A stretch of 64,000 bases of DNA, from the NCBI GenBank assembly GCA_959347315.1, contig OY365819.1, positions 22,958,589-23,022,588 on the forward strand, in the 5' to 3' direction. This stretch comes from Bimastos eiseni. Its lineage: Eukaryota; Annelida; Clitellata; Crassiclitellata; Lumbricidae. Made by a program: the position numbers and the translations under genes. This document shows positions 50,745-63,476 of the stretch, in pieces. Position 1 is the stretch's first letter. Each line of letters opens with the position of its first letter. The notes under the pieces were generated by a model. That model searched no databases and was not told the origin of the DNA. It saw nothing but the letters and a program-made list of their open reading frames with translations.

Positions 50745-51800
50745 CACTATGGCATCTCATATCAGACAACATCCTGAATGCCAGGAAATCAAGGTGAGAC
50801 CAACCGGTTTCTTAACAACCCGTTCCAGAGAGACCAAGTGATTCCCTAGTGGCAGGAAACCAAACAAGCAGAAAATTTGGTAATTTAAAATCCATGTCAG
50901 GCTGTATGACCTGGGCCAAAGGGTGCAGGAGAGTCCATATGAGCCATAAGCAGCAACCAGCAAATGCACAGACTCACGTAAATGGTTCCAAGACGAAGGT
51001 CAGCTGCTGCTCTGACAGCCTCGATGTTGAGTCTCAAGCCACAAGCTGTAATTGTTATTGGCAATGTATACAACCAGTCACCAGAGTGTGGGACAGAAAC
51101 TGCCTTCAAATAAGTGTGATTGTAAACATCGAGAAGCGATTTGTTTATCCCCATATGCTTGCTTAAGAGAAAGGATATTATCAGGGTTTGAAGCCCTGCT
51201 TTCTGCTAGCCAGTGGTTAAACATTGCATGGTATTCTGGATCCTTGGGAGTGTGCTTTCAACATAGCATGGGGGACATAGTGGTAGGGTGTGCACAGTGG
51301 AAGCCAAGAAGGCAGGAAGTACAGGAGACAGCACCAAATCCTCCAGATTTGATAGAGAGGGTAGCCTTGTAGGTCAGATATAGACTATTTATAATGTATC
51401 TGATACCTTCTGAAGGAGAGTAAGAAGCAATGAAAGCAGCACAGGATGTGTAGGTGTTTTTCTGAGCTGCACTGGCTTGGCTGCTTCTCACGAGTATCAG
51501 GGTTTCATGTCTAGAGACTAATGTCAGTCTTTTCAGAACCAGAGAAAGTTCAGTATTAGGTGACTCAAGACTGGTCTAAAGGGATTCCAAAGCTGTCAAA
51601 GGGCCTCCAGAAGTGTTGTGTAGTCCAGTTCAACATAGAAGAAGTGCCATGGCAAACCATGTTTATGAAGATTCTTAGAACATCACATTTTGCATCGTTT
51701 AGATTTAAACCCAGTTCTGCTTCAATCATTGAGGCCTCTCCATCCAGTATCAGGTCATCCAAGAGACCTAGAGTGAGAAGAGATGGCAACTTAAAAAGAA
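50745..51800 (-). mobile_element. non-LTR retrotransposon C-terminal region, decayed
   Basis: On the minus strand: 'LDDLILDGEASMIEAELGLN' (about 51755-51700, RT region with 'LN--KCDV'), 'LSIKSGGFGAVSC' (about 51360), 'HSGDWLYTLPITITACGLRL' (about 51090-51030), 'EAVRAAADLRLGT' and 'AYGSYGLSC' (about 50945). These are in the order of a known non-LTR C-terminal domain ('SG-WL-ALP---GLRL-----R-AV-LRLG---C'). There are many frame breaks. Confidence 0.78.
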
Positions 51801-51862
51801 CATGGGTATTATTTGTTTAATGATTTGCGCCTTTGTATACTGGTATTGTTATCTCAACATTT

Positions 51863-52104
51863 TAGGGCTGATAATGATTAATTTTGATACTTAATTTCTG
51901 ACAAAATTAACGATTATTTAATAGTTTATTTTGATTAATAGCCCGATTACTATCCACTGCCATATTGCAATGTTTACTGTTTTCATTGTTATTTCCAGAC
52001 TTCCGGTACATGTTGGTGATGGGCAGAATAATTTTTTAAAAAAATTTTAATTATCAAAGAAAGATGATTAATCGATTAATTGATTGTCAATTTCCGCAGC
52101 CCTA
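51863..52104. mobile_element. short hAT-type MITE
   Basis: The ends TAGGGCTGATAATG (51863) and CCGCAGCCCTA (52094-52104) are inverted. The 8-bp flanks CAACATTT (51855) and CAATATTT (52105) are 7 of 8 identical. The interior is AT-rich with GATTAATCGATTAATTG palindromes, similar in style to the ends of 13358-14084. Confidence 0.85.
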
Positions 52105-52204
52105 CAATATTTACAATACTTTATAGGTTTTGACTGATTGAAATGGTGATTTGCATGCATAACCCAAGCATAACCTCCATCTCGTACATGACATCCATGG
52201 TCCC

Positions 52205-52510
52205 GTCATGCTCTGCCTCTGCCTCAAGAGGACTTCGTTCGTCTACGCGGGGAGACATTACCATATCTCGCACCAAAAAAAGTTTTGGAACCGTGCATTC
52301 TCAGTCGCAGGACCCACAGAATGGAATAGTCTCCCAACTGCAGTCTGTCAAACCACATCCATTGCACTTTTCAAGACAAAACTGAAAGACCTACCTATTC
52401 TCCCTGAACTATGACTAAGAATGCAGCATATATAGCGTGCTTTGTGCAAGACTTGTCTTGTCAAAGCGCGTTATAAATGCCTACTGGTAATAGCATTGTA
52501 TTGTATTGCA
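52205..52510 (+). mobile_element. CR1/L2-like LINE 3' end
   Basis: The frame at 52208-52414 reads 'RTSFVYAGRHYHISHQKKFW', then 'NRAFSVAGPTEWNSLPTAVC' and 'IALFKTKLKDLPILPEL' then a stop. This is the C-terminus of a CR1/L2-like ORF2 and is uninterrupted here. The tail AAAGCGCGTTATAAATGC and (ATTGT)n follow. Confidence 0.85.
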
Positions 52511-52819
52511 TGTATCTTGATGTTTTAGATCTACATGTGTGGAGCCTTTTCCACTAAACTCAAATTCTATGGATACTGATTTTCTATGGTATTTTTGCAA
52601 TCACTGTAACCTCAATTCCTGGGAAAGTATAATAAGTGATAAAGCCAATTTTTGGCTAAACAGCACTTAAGTTCAAAAGTAGAAGTGAGTATGGCTCTTT
52701 GTTTCTGTGGACTTATTGTCCTAATTCAGACATCTGTGTTTCTCAGTACGATATCAGAGACAAGACCATGTAATGAAAGAGTGGGCCAGTGATCATCTGC
52801 AGTGGATGGCAGAGAATTT

Positions 52820-52860
52820 GCTCCGAGGAATGTCTTCGCGAAGACATTCCTCGTCTGTCT
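52820..52860. repeat. 17-bp-arm palindrome
   Basis: CGAGGAATGTCTTCGCGAAGACATTCCTCG near 52824-52853 is a perfect inverted repeat of 30 bases. Confidence 0.85.
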
Positions 52861-53159
52861 GTTGAGATGTTCATTTGTATCATTGTTTGTGTGTAGGCTA
52901 CCTTTGTCAGGAACTTGTAGCTCCAAACTATTGAATGAAATTGACTTAAAGCTGAGAAAAACAAATTATTAGATAAAACAGTTGCAATGCAACAGAATGA
53001 AGAGCTGTAATATGCAAAAACAATTTCTGTCGACAGTTTCTATTGTCATAAGCAGTCGTTAAACTCTGGATCCATCCATCCTTCAATAGAACCACAATTA
53101 GACTTTGTATTCAGCTGTGCAGAGAGGACCATCATCATCAGTGGTGCTAAGCAATCATA

Positions 53160-53800
53160 TACGAAGGACTTGAGGAAGTATTTGTCTCCAACCAGCTTCT
53201 CCAGCTCCATTGGTAATCTTCTCCAGGTCATCACCCAAATCTCCTCCTGGATGACCTGAAATCTCCTCTGCCTGAACCCCTCCAACACCGAATTCATTCT
53301 GATTGGCAACTGAAGAAAATTCCTGATCCCTCTATTTCCCTCAACCTTGATTGCTCTTGCCCGTGCTGTCACCAAAACCTCAAAGGACCACCATATCACT
53401 CATGCCCTCAAATCACTCCACTGGTTCAAAATACCTGAATGGATTGAATACAGGGCCATTTCACTCACTCACAACACACTTCAATCCTCACAGCCCACAC
53501 ATCTTCGTCAACTGTTCACAATTCAACCACATCGCTAAACTCGTTACTCTTATACCCTCACACTGCTTTGCCCTCCCGTCATATCATCACTCAAATTTGC
53601 TAATCACTCCATAGCCATTGCTGTCTCACCTCTTTGGAACAAACTCCCTCCAGCATTAAGATAAATATCCGATTGATCCGTCCTACGAACTCACAAACAC
53701 CTCACCTCCTGCTATCTCCCGACATGTCTTTCACTCACAGCTGAAAACACTGCTCTTTTTCAAATCAGAGGTGCTATACACACATACAGAGGCGCTCCCA
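53160..53800 (+). mobile_element. L2-like LINE 3' fragment
   Basis: The frames read 'LLCLNPSNTEFILIGN' near 53255, 'LSPKPQRTTISLMPSNHSTG' near 53365-53425, 'IAIAVSPLWNKLPPALR' near 53610 and 'FHSQLKTLLFFKSE' near 53732. It ends in GAGGCGCTCCCAACC. It is the same family as 32640-33000. There are several frameshifts. Confidence 0.8.
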
Positions 53801-54089
53801 ACCTCAGCACAGCCAAGAATTGTATGGTAGCATATTAACAAGTATGATAGGACAGTCATTGAGCTCAATGGCTATGTTATCATACTATTCATGACTGAAA
53901 GAGATGCCTTGTTGGTCGCATCTCTGCCTGATTTGTGCTTGAAAGAGTCAAACCTGAATGAAAAACATCTGAGAAGTTGAACTCTTTGGCATTGGTTCAC
54001 TTTTAGTCATGACGTGGTGTAATGGGTGCCTGTGCCCTGCATAGCTTTTCCCTAACTTCTTCCTTTCTAACTCAGGATCATTACCATTC

Positions 54090-54420
54090 CATCTAAAGTA
54101 ACCTCTTTAACTACTCTTTTGCCATCTTGACCCATTTACATTGCATGCACTCGCTCCACTTTTGCTGCCGTTTCTGATCATTCGCTTTTCCATTTACCTC
54201 ATTGGATCCTTTATAGATCCACAGTGAATAATTCAATTCAAGGTCCTATCATTGACCTTCAATGCTCTACAATACTCCAAGCCCTCATCTTAGCGAGCTC
54301 TTTACCAATCCACTCTACCCGATCATCCTCCTGTCTCAGTCTTTCTCATCAATCCCTGGCCACTACTTTCAGTTTGAGTGCCTCTGATTAGGTTATACTG
54401 TGAGATGCGCTTTATAAATC
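54090..54420 (+). mobile_element. LINE 3' scrap
   Basis: 'HWIPYRSTVNNSIQGPIIDL' near 54205 corresponds to the 'LHWIP--RI-FKI' block of L2-like elements. The tail GTGAGATGCGCTTTATAAATCC is near 54400. Confidence 0.6.
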
Positions 54421-54424
54421 CAGA

Positions 54425-57400
54425 AATTGAAAAGATTAGAACTACTTATGTAACTCTCATAGAAACCGAACTGGCTACTCAGAGAGATGGTCCTTCTTCA
54501 ATTGACAAAGTGTTCATGAATAGGCTGGTGCCTTGCTTTTGGCTTACAAATGGCATTTTGGAAGTTTGGAGATTATGATTACGATTCATTACTCTATCAT
54601 CATCATCAGAGTGCTAAGATGGCATGCACATGTTTTTTTAAATTGCTGTGATGCCGTCATATATTATGGCTTATTGGCTAGGACTATTGCACAATCACAT
54701 TATACCAGTGCTTAGATTATCTTGTTGGTGGTTGTTTGTGGAATCTGAAAGTTAATTGTAAATGCCTGTAAGGCAACATTCTGGTCAATTAGTCAACTTA
54801 CTCAAAATTATCTTACTAGGCGGACTTGTGCTCACTCTGCCAAGTTCTCTGGTTGTCCTTCTATTTTCATACTTCAAGTGAGTAGCATGGGGTTGTTTTG
54901 GCAGAAGGCTTTTCTGTATTGAATGCATTTGAAACCATAATGACTCTGTGTATCTTACTGAAATTCTCCATATGAAACGCTTTTATGTCGGCCTCTATAT
55001 TTATCCATTCATCGATTAATTTATATAGCTGTCTTTGTGTTTTGTGCTTCCAAGGACTAATCGTTGAAATTGACTAGATTTAAATTCTGTTTTGAGTGCC
55101 ACTTGAAGGCTGTTGCAGTTTACAATGGCACTAATGAAGTTCTTCTGAGATTAGAGTATATTTGATTATTTACAAGATTTGGAAGAATAGTAAATCATGA
55201 AACATTGGGTTACAAAAACTGAGACAAGATTTCTTGTTTAATGAATCAAACACCATAGATTGTATTGTATTTTTAGATTTATATAGCTCCTCTCACAGAA
55301 TAACTATTCAGAGGCACTCCCCTGCACTGTCCTATCATGATGTCAAATGTCAGATATTTAAACAGATAATGTCACAACTGCTGATACTAATGTCATCAGT
55401 ATTACTGGATATGAATTCTAATGTTATGCAATGTTAACTGACATTCAGTTAGAAGTTTCTGGAGTTTCTTTCAGCCTTGATGAACACCTGTTTATCTGTA
55501 ATGTTTTAAAGATATGCTAGTATTCTCGGATTAACTTCATCTGACCAATTTTGCTACTTCGGCTACAATTGTGGCAAAAATTTGGTTTTACCTGCACTCC
55601 ATAGTCAACTCCGCTTTGAGTATACTGACCAAGTGACCATGCACTGTCCATGGACGATGTGACAGTGAGGGAGAGGACTGGCCACCCCCCCCCTTATATG
55701 GCGTGGCTTAGAAAATGAAGTAAACTCTTCATACTAAAGGTCACCTTTAAGGTTACTTTGAGGGATTGCTACTCTTCATCTTGTAAGTTGTAATGAGAAT
55801 AGAACATCCATAATGACATCACGAATTAATGTTCTGTCCCTCAAGTGAACAGATTAGCCCTCTAATGACTAAAATGTGTACTAAAATGCATGAGAGATCA
55901 TATACAGGTGATCATTCAAGGTAGAATGAATTCATCAACTCAAAGTAATGGATGAATCAATAAATGGCTTTTTAGTTCACTTCTGGACAATCTATTCTCA
56001 GACTTTGTGAGAGATTCTATCATTCTAGTTTTAATGTTTGAACTCTCGTCGAAGTTCTTAAAGTGCATCAATCTGATATTTCATTTTATATTCACATGAG
56101 GACAAGAAAACATTTACAGATTAATTTTTTCAGTAGGCAATCAAATTCAAATCACCAAACAAACACTGCTGCAGATGGCGACCAACAACACAGCCTCATG
56201 TTCTGAGGCTAAGAGAATGAAGTGATTAATATGATATTTTGGATACACCAGTATCAAAGTATCAAAGGAATCTCAATATCAGACAGAAGATAAGAAGACT
56301 GTTTAGAGTTTCCTGAGACAGACTCAGAGTCTGCATATATTTGAATGAGTCAAGAAACGCCCGACCGGAAAGAAGCCGACGAATCTCGAATTTCAAGCCT
56401 CTTACTGATTGATTGATCAGTCAGAGAAAGAGAATAAACACACCTCACATTAGATAGAGGTCTACAGATCTGATAGAGGAGGGATCGAGATCAGTCGTTG
56501 GCTAAGGTGTTAAGTAGATAAGATGGATCATACAGTAATACCAACTGAACAGGTTTGTATTACTGCACACTTGTATGGTACACTTTTAAAGCATGAATGG
56601 CACATCAAAGAATATATCAATGGGGAGGGGCAGCAACAGCAGCAACTGACTGTTCTGTTTTGTGAGGCTTTTATCAACTTGTGCAGTATAACACAATACA
56701 TCTGACATCATGTGTCAGATGTCAATGAAGTGGTCACTGCCGACTCTTTCTCAACTGCTCCCATTCAAGATTCAAGATCTGTTACAATTATGCTGGAGAT
56801 TCCATCTAGAAGATCTTCAACCATTTTCACCAGTTGATAAGGGAAAAGATTCCTTGTTTGCAACAGTTGGACCTGTCGAAGGTAGATTCTGAGGTTATAT
56901 TTATAAGGGATATAAGTGCAAAGCAGTCTTCCAAAGATCCTCTATGCAGAAGAACACAAGAACATTGCACCATTTTCTGGTCGCACAGGGTAAGCAAGTG
57001 GGAGAAATTATTGTGGATCTGTTTGATCTGAAGAGAGGACAGAATGAATCATAGCACCAACCTTAGAGAAAGTCCCGAACCAAATTACTGGAATGCTCTG
57101 AGGCATGGACACCAAGAGCCAGATTTAAATGAAGTTGAATCTAGCACCTCCCATTGTCAGCTCCAGCCATCTAAATGACATCTATGTTCCACTGAGATAC
57201 TGTTTAGTTTAAATAATAATACTAACCATGAAATGAGTTTTAATAATAATAATAATATTCTTTATTAATTCAAACTGACAAGTATGCAGTAAGATTACGT
57301 GATATAGTAGTAGAGATGATGACAAGTTTCAAAGGAGTTGAATTTAACTGTAAGGCGGCCTGCAAGGTGCATGTCTGTGCAAATGCTAATTTTACCAATG

Positions 57401-58765
57401 CCACCTAGCAAATGGAAGGCTGAGTTAGCATTATGGGCCGGTGGGTCTTTCTGGTCTTTGTGCCAGCATGTTAGCATTTGGCCATCTCCCCGTCCCGTCC
57501 CTGCCCCATTTAATTAAGGAATTCCAGATCTTGTTTAGGCTCACTGTTTTAAACATTCACATGCAACCACACGACTCCTGTTCCTTATAAATTTCTATAG
57601 CGCCGGAATGTTATTGCATTCCAGTTAAGTGTTCATTTTGAATGATCCCACGCTGTTTGACGCTTGTGTGATGAACAAATATTTGTCATCAAAATTTGTT
57701 TGCAATGAGCAAACTTTCAATTGGAAGTTCATGACTGGCAAGTTTCCAATGTTAAAGTAACTGAAATTGATGTGATATCATAATCATATCTGATTCATTC
57801 CTCAATAAAAATCATTCCTTTATCACATATTTTGTTGGTGTTACCATAATAGTTACCACAAGCAAAATGATAGTTAGTCACAGCAATGCATCACAAGTAA
57901 TGTGGTAATGCACAACACTGGTTGTTACTATTACATGTAATTGGCTACGTTTTTGTTACTGAACTGTCTTGGCTAAGTCTTTAAGTAATACGTTTCTGTG
58001 TAGAACGTATTACTAGATAAAATTTTATGAATTAATAAATGTCAAAAAGCCAATAAGACCAAAAAAGGAGTCGAATAATAAATGATTGGATCGGCAAATT
58101 GTCAAAAGTAGTGAGAAAACAAGAGGAGTGGCAGCTAATAATTATTAAACGTCAATTAAAATCTGAGAGTTTTTCACGAAAGGACAATTGCTATATGAAG
58201 GACAAAATAAGAATCAATTGGACATCTTGAACAGTCAGACACAGCAGCTGTCATCTATGGAGAAGAGGGTCATCATGCATGATCTTTGGAAATTATTGGC
58301 AATACGTAATAGTATTATGTTAGATATGAGAACCCAGATGACATGATGGACGCTTTTTGTTAGGCCATTGAGAGGCATTGTGGGAGCTCAGAGGGACCAT
58401 CCAAACATTACTCCATAATTTAGTATTCTGTCAGGACAATAAGTAATACAACTTGATGATGTCTCCCACCTCAACAGAAAAGCTGTCTGAATGAAGGCCT
58501 TGAGAGACAATGTTACTGGCAATTACTAATCTCAGTTGACTGATTAAGATTGAGGAAGAAGGTCTAGTGAAAAGAGAATGATACTATGTCCTCAATGATA
58601 CTATGCTGGAAGTGTTAATTTTCAGCTCTGAGGTCTTTATGGCCTCATGAATATTTGAAGTATGATGGTGAAAGATGAAAGAGTTTGAGATTAGAATTGG
58701 TGAGTCTGGAGTGAAATGTTTGAGGAAGAAGGGCAGGAACTGAAATATTTTAAAGACAGTGACAG
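54425..58765. other. long unassigned stretch upstream of the Ig exons
   Basis: A 4.3-kb AT-rich region. It has a LINE-like tail near 55265-55330 (ATTTATATAGCTCCTCTCAC...TTCAGAGGCACTCCC) and a (TAA)n run at 57241-57258. Open frames are short and I find no recognised domain or paired splice sites. It could hold introns of the Ig gene. Confidence 0.35.
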
Positions 58766-59660
58766 GTGAAGGATGAGGGGCCTGTCTAAGAATGAGGGAC
58801 TTCTCTGAGGATGAGAGACCTGTCTGAGGATGAGAGACCTGTCTAAGAATGAGGGACTTCTCTGAGGATGAGAGACCTGTCTGAGGATGAGAGACCTGTC
58901 TAAGAATGAGGGACTTCTCTGAGGATGAGAGACCTGTCTGAGGATGAGAGACCTGTCTAAGAATGAGGGACTTCTCTGAGGATGAGAGACCTGTCTAAGA
59001 ATGAGGGACTTCTCTGAGGATGAGAGACCTGTCTGAGGATGAGAGACCTGTCTAAGAATGAGGGACTTCTCTGAGGATGAGAGACCTGTCTAAGAATGAG
59101 GGACTTCTCTTAGGATGAGAGACCTGTCTGAGGATGAGAGACCTGTCTAAGAATGAGGGACTTCTCTGAGGATGAGAGACCTGTCTAAGAATGAGGGACT
59201 TCTCTGAGGATGAGAGACCTGTCTAAGAATGAGGGACTTCTCTGAGGATGAGAGACCTGTCTAAGAATGAGGGACTTCTCTGAGGATGAGAGACCTGTCT
59301 AAGAATGAGGGACTTCTCTGAGGATGAGAGACCTGTCTAAGAATGAGGGACTTCTCTGAGGATGAGAGACCTGTCTAAGAATGAGGGACTTCTCTGAGGA
59401 TGAGAGACCTGTCTAAGAATGAGGGACTTCTCTGAGGATGAGAGACCTGTCTAAGAATGAGGGACTTCTCTGAGGATGAGAGACCTGTCTGAGGATGAGG
59501 GACCGGTCTGAGGATGAGGGATTTCTCTTATGAGGGATTTTTCTGAAGATGAGGGACCTGTATGATAATGAGGGATTTATCTGAGGAGGAGGGACCTGTC
59601 TGAGAATGAGGGACTTCTCTGAGGATGAGGGACCTGTCTGAGGATGAGGGATTTGTCTGA
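58765..59660. repeat. 19-bp satellite with 38-bp higher-order unit
   Basis: The basic unit is GAGACCTGTCTGAGGATGA. Alternating variants (TCTAAGAATGAGGGACTTC with TCTGAGGATGAGAGACCTG) form a 38-bp dimer that dominates 59070-59470. The right end decays into single variant units. There is no supported coding role. Confidence 0.95.
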
Positions 59661-59849
59661 GTATGTGGGATTTTGTGGTGCATGAGGGACCATCTGGATG
59701 ATCAGGAACCTAGTGGAATAAGTCTATTCACATTTTTTCAAAATGTTTGGTACAGTTTAAATTAAATCACTCTTAAAGACAGAAAAAGGCTTCTTACTTA
59801 TTTACTTGTTTGTGCATTGTGTAGATAGATTTATGCTGTGCAGATGTTG

Positions 59850-59895
59850 AATCATGTATGTATGTATGCATGTATGTATGTATGTGTGTATGTGA
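59850..59895. repeat. (TATG)n microsatellite
   Basis: TGTATGTATGTATGCATGTATGTATG run just upstream of the first Ig exon. Confidence 0.9.
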
Positions 59896-59977
59896 CTTAT
59901 ACTGCCCTCCCTTCCATTCTTGTTACTTCTCTGCTTATGCATACATACATGTAGTTGTTATTTGTCTTAATTTTCAG

Positions 59978-60322
59978 CTCTGATGTCTGTGCTTTCCACT
60001 GGCAATGAAATTCCAATGTTTGGAATAGTTGGACGAAGTGTGAGGCTGCCTTGTAACATCCCGATAGCAGACAGAGCAGAGGTCGAATGGTCAGACATGG
60101 TTTGGACATCTGATGCCAATCGTTCACTGATCTTTCGCAGTGAACGTAACTCGGAATTCGAGATCCATGCTTTTCACCAAAATGCTGATAACTTCGTCAT
60201 TGATAATGACTTTGCACTGACCATAGATGCTCTGGATATTGATGCTGATCCAGGACAGTACATTTGCCGAAGTGTAGTTGATGGATGTGTATATGAAAGA
60301 CACTACTACGTCACAGTTGGAG
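59978..60322 (+). CDS. immunoglobulin-domain exon 1 (V-like)
   Basis: The acceptor TTAATTTTCAG precedes 59978 and the exon is phase 1 to phase 1, as usual for Ig-domain exons. It encodes a B-strand cysteine in 'SVRLPCNI', a C-strand 'AEVEWSDMVW', and the F-strand signature 'DADPGQYICRSV', ending 'ERHYYVTVGG'. This is a complete V/I-type Ig domain of about 114 residues, with an extra Cys ('VVDGCVYE'). The donor at 60323 is GCAAGT, a GC type. The nearby GT would give the wrong phase. It belongs to an extracellular or membrane Ig-superfamily protein, identity unknown. Confidence 0.88.
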
Positions 60323-60785
60323 GCAAGTATTTGTTGATTGGCAATAGTAATGAACTTAAGAAGAAATTGGCAGTTGGACTAGACTTTTAAGCATTTTGAT
60401 TTATAGTTTAACATTGATTGTTGTTAGGTTTTGTTAGTGATCAACAAACAAAATAACTGCAGTTAGATATTACATATGAAGTTTTATAAATGTAATGGTT
60501 TCCAAGTGAAATTTATAGCAATGACAATTTTATCAACCTCTAAAAATTTCATAGACATGTAACTAGTAGAGGACCAAGCACGAAGCCATACAAGAATCGG
60601 TCAGTAAAACTTGTGTTATTTGTGTGTGGTCTAAAACCTTGAAAAAGGAGAATGTAGATGAACTTATGAAGTGTCCTATGTCACTTGCAGTCTTGGCCAA
60701 ACTATTCTGTAGGAGAAATTCAAAATAGGAATGCTCTTTGTCTTATAGTTTTTAAAGACAGAGTCATATAAATGAACCTCATCTT
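60323..60785. other. intron between Ig exons, left part
   Basis: Begins with the GC donor. Nothing else recognised before the satellite. Confidence 0.5.
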
Positions 60786-60799
60786 GTGTTTTGTCAATG

Positions 60800-61640
60800 G
60801 CATATGACATACAATAATTATGAATGTCTTGACATGACATACAATGATTATGAATGCCTTTACATGACATACAAATATTATGAATTTTTGACATGACATA
60901 CAATGATAATGAATTTTTGACATGACATGCAATATTATGAATGCCTTGACATAACATTCAATGATTATGATTGCCTTGACATGACATACAATGATTATGA
61001 ATGTCTTTACGTGACGTACAATGATTATGAATTTTTGACATGACATACAATGATAATGAATTTTTGACATGACATGCAATTATTATGAATGCCTTGACAT
61101 GACATACAATGATTATGAATGCCTTGACATGACATACAATGATTTTGAATGCCTTTACATGACATACAATGATTATGAATGCCTTGACATGACATACAAA
61201 GATTATGAATGCCTTTACATGACATACAATGATTATGAAAGCCTTTACAGGACATACAATGATTATGAAGGCCTTGACATGACATACAATGATTATGAAA
61301 GCCTTTACAGGACATGCAATTATTATGAATGCTTTTACATGACGTACAATGATTATGAATGCCTTGACATGACATACAATGATAATGAATTTTTGACATG
61401 ACATGCAATTATTATGAATGCCTTGACATGACATACAATTATTACGATTGCCTTGACATGACATGCAATGATTATGATTGCCTTGACATGACATGCAATG
61501 ATTATGATTGCCTTGACATGACATGCAATGATTTTGGAAGGCTGTGATATGACATGCAATAATTATGAATGCCTTGACATGCCATACAATGATTTTGAAT
61601 GCCTTGACATGACATTCAATGATTATGAATGCCTTGACAT
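60800..61640. repeat. 30-bp satellite, about 28 copies
   Basis: The unit contains GACATGACATACAATGATTA followed by TGAATGCCTT (30 bp). As a multiple of three it gives a long minus-strand frame (60958-61761, 'CHVKAFIIIV' repeats), which is not considered a gene. The satellite resumes at 63477 after a transposon insertion. Confidence 0.95.
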
Positions 61641-63476
61641 TAGGGTGGTCCTTGATATAATGGTAAGAATTCAACTTTGTCAGAACTAGTCTCCACAAGT
61701 TGTAATCTGATCTACCACACCCAAGTAAGATATGGTCCAAATTTGAAGCAGATTGGAGCATCTTTAGAGGTCACTCAAAAACCTAACATTATTCTCATTA
61801 CACCAATGTCAAATGGAGATTATTGACTAATCTGCTGCTCAGAAAAATTATTATTCAAACTGCTTACTCCTTTAGTTTTGAACTATTTGGGTTGTACACT
61901 GGTTTAAAAAAATATCAAATGCAGTAAAATACACATTATTATTAATTATTCTTTGCCACATTGGGAAATGCTTTTGATTAAAAAAATACAATTGAACGTC
62001 CTTTTTCTGCTGTTTTGGAGCCTTATTTTGACCGACTGGAGGACCTCATGTTACTTTGTTCAGGAGGTTCCAGGCAATACATTGACATGGCGACGTATGA
62101 AGTGGCTTCCGATACGTCATCGAAAGCCACGTATGAAGTGGCTTCCGATACGTCATCGAAAGCCACTTCATATGTCGTCAAGTCAATGTCTTGCCATCTT
62201 TTGACGCATTTCACCTTCTCGAAGAGAAGGTGAAATTCTGCAAGGCAGCTCTGGAAGCATTACATCCAAGAGAATACTACAAGGAATTCTTGAATCTCAG
62301 TTTGACCTTCATGGGATGTGAAAATGGAGCATCGGTTTCCTTCTGGGCACCGTGAGCATTCCATCATCGGATCATTCCATCAAGAATAGTTAATAATAAT
62401 GCTGGTTGGCAGAAACCATCTATGGTATTTAAATATTTCTTTTCTATCAGCAGATCTCTCTCACTGTTAAAGAAAGGCACAGTGTTTGTGAGCCTGACCT
62501 AAGCTGGGTTCTGGCACGATGCCCCTCTGCCCATACGAGCACCACTCAGTGACCTACTGCTACTTGAGGAGCCTAGTAAAAATTTCAATATGACAGTGGC
62601 AAAGGCTGCCTCGACTGTGTTTGACAGGTATCCATGGCACATTCAGAAATTTTGGTTTGCTTGTCATTGTTTGATGATAGAATTGGAGCAGATGTGAACA
62701 CACTTGTGGTGACAAACCTTTGCCTTCCACAGTCTCTCAATCATTCTATGAAAGGCCTCGGTCATCCCTCGAACCTCTCAGCTCAGTTGGCTTTGCATCT
62801 TGCTTCACAGAGAGAACTCCAAATGTCATCTTCGTGACAGAATGCGACTGTCATCTTTGACATTCTGCACCTGAATGGTAAAGAGAAGGCTCAAATTTTC
62901 CTGGGAAAGGACCCTAAAGAATAATGCGACGATCCCGCCTACCAGGACCTGCAGACAGCAGCATCAATAATGAAAGTTGTGAATGACTCTACTGAGAGAG
63001 CCATTGCCTTGATTCAGCAGTACAATTCATCACTGAGAAAGAATGAAGAGTAGAAGCAGTTCCTTCTTTGACTGTGAAAGACCACAGGAAGATCTATTCA
63101 TCCTGCTCCAAGGCAAGGCTAATGAAGATGAAATAGAGCACTCAGGGCAGGGAATGACTGAATGACTGTGTTATTCAAGAAGAGTTCTAGTGTGTCCGTA
63201 ACATTCCACAACACCTTTGGATACTTAGGATCCTTCTCCTTTATAGTTGATGTGTTACATGCTTTTTTCAACTCGAATTCCATTTTTTTGTTCCTCAATG
63301 CACAATTTGCACATTAACGATTTCAAGTTTACATGGTGGGACACTTTGACCTTGAGCGACCTCAAATACTCATCAATCTCTCTCAAATTTGGTAGAAGTA
63401 ATACTAGGAAGACATAGAACAAAGAGAGAGTTGTGGAGCACAATTCTGAGCAAGTTAATTTTTTTGGACCACCCTA
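61641..63476. mobile_element. 1836-bp TIR transposon with 8-bp TSD, inside the satellite
   Basis: The ends TAGGGTGGTCC (61641) and GGACCACCCTA (63466-63476) are exact inverted repeats. A perfect 8-bp TSD, CTTGACAT, lies at 61633-61640 and 63477-63484 and comes from the satellite unit. An 8-bp duplication suits hAT- or P-like transposons. The interior has decayed coding sequence on + and a 36-bp duplication with a palindrome at 62080-62185. Confidence 0.92.
62265..63060 (+). pseudogene. decayed protein remnant inside the TIR transposon
   Basis: Pieces in shifting frames read 'REYYKEFLNLSLTFMG' (about 62271), 'NALCLPQSLNHSMKG'-like sequence and 'TASIMKVVNDSTERAIALIQ' with 'QYNSSLRKNEE' at about 62958-63050. 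The 'VND-ERAI-LIQ' phrase recalls a conserved block in large TE-borne proteins of several invertebrates, but I cannot name the family with certainty. Multiple stops make it a pseudogene. Confidence 0.45.

Noticed and set aside
58765..59660. Possible coding repeat protein
   Set aside because: The 19-bp unit is not a multiple of three and stops interrupt all frames.
60958..61761. 267-codon minus-strand frame
   Set aside because: Translation of the 30-bp satellite. The repeat length keeps it open and there is no splice or start context.
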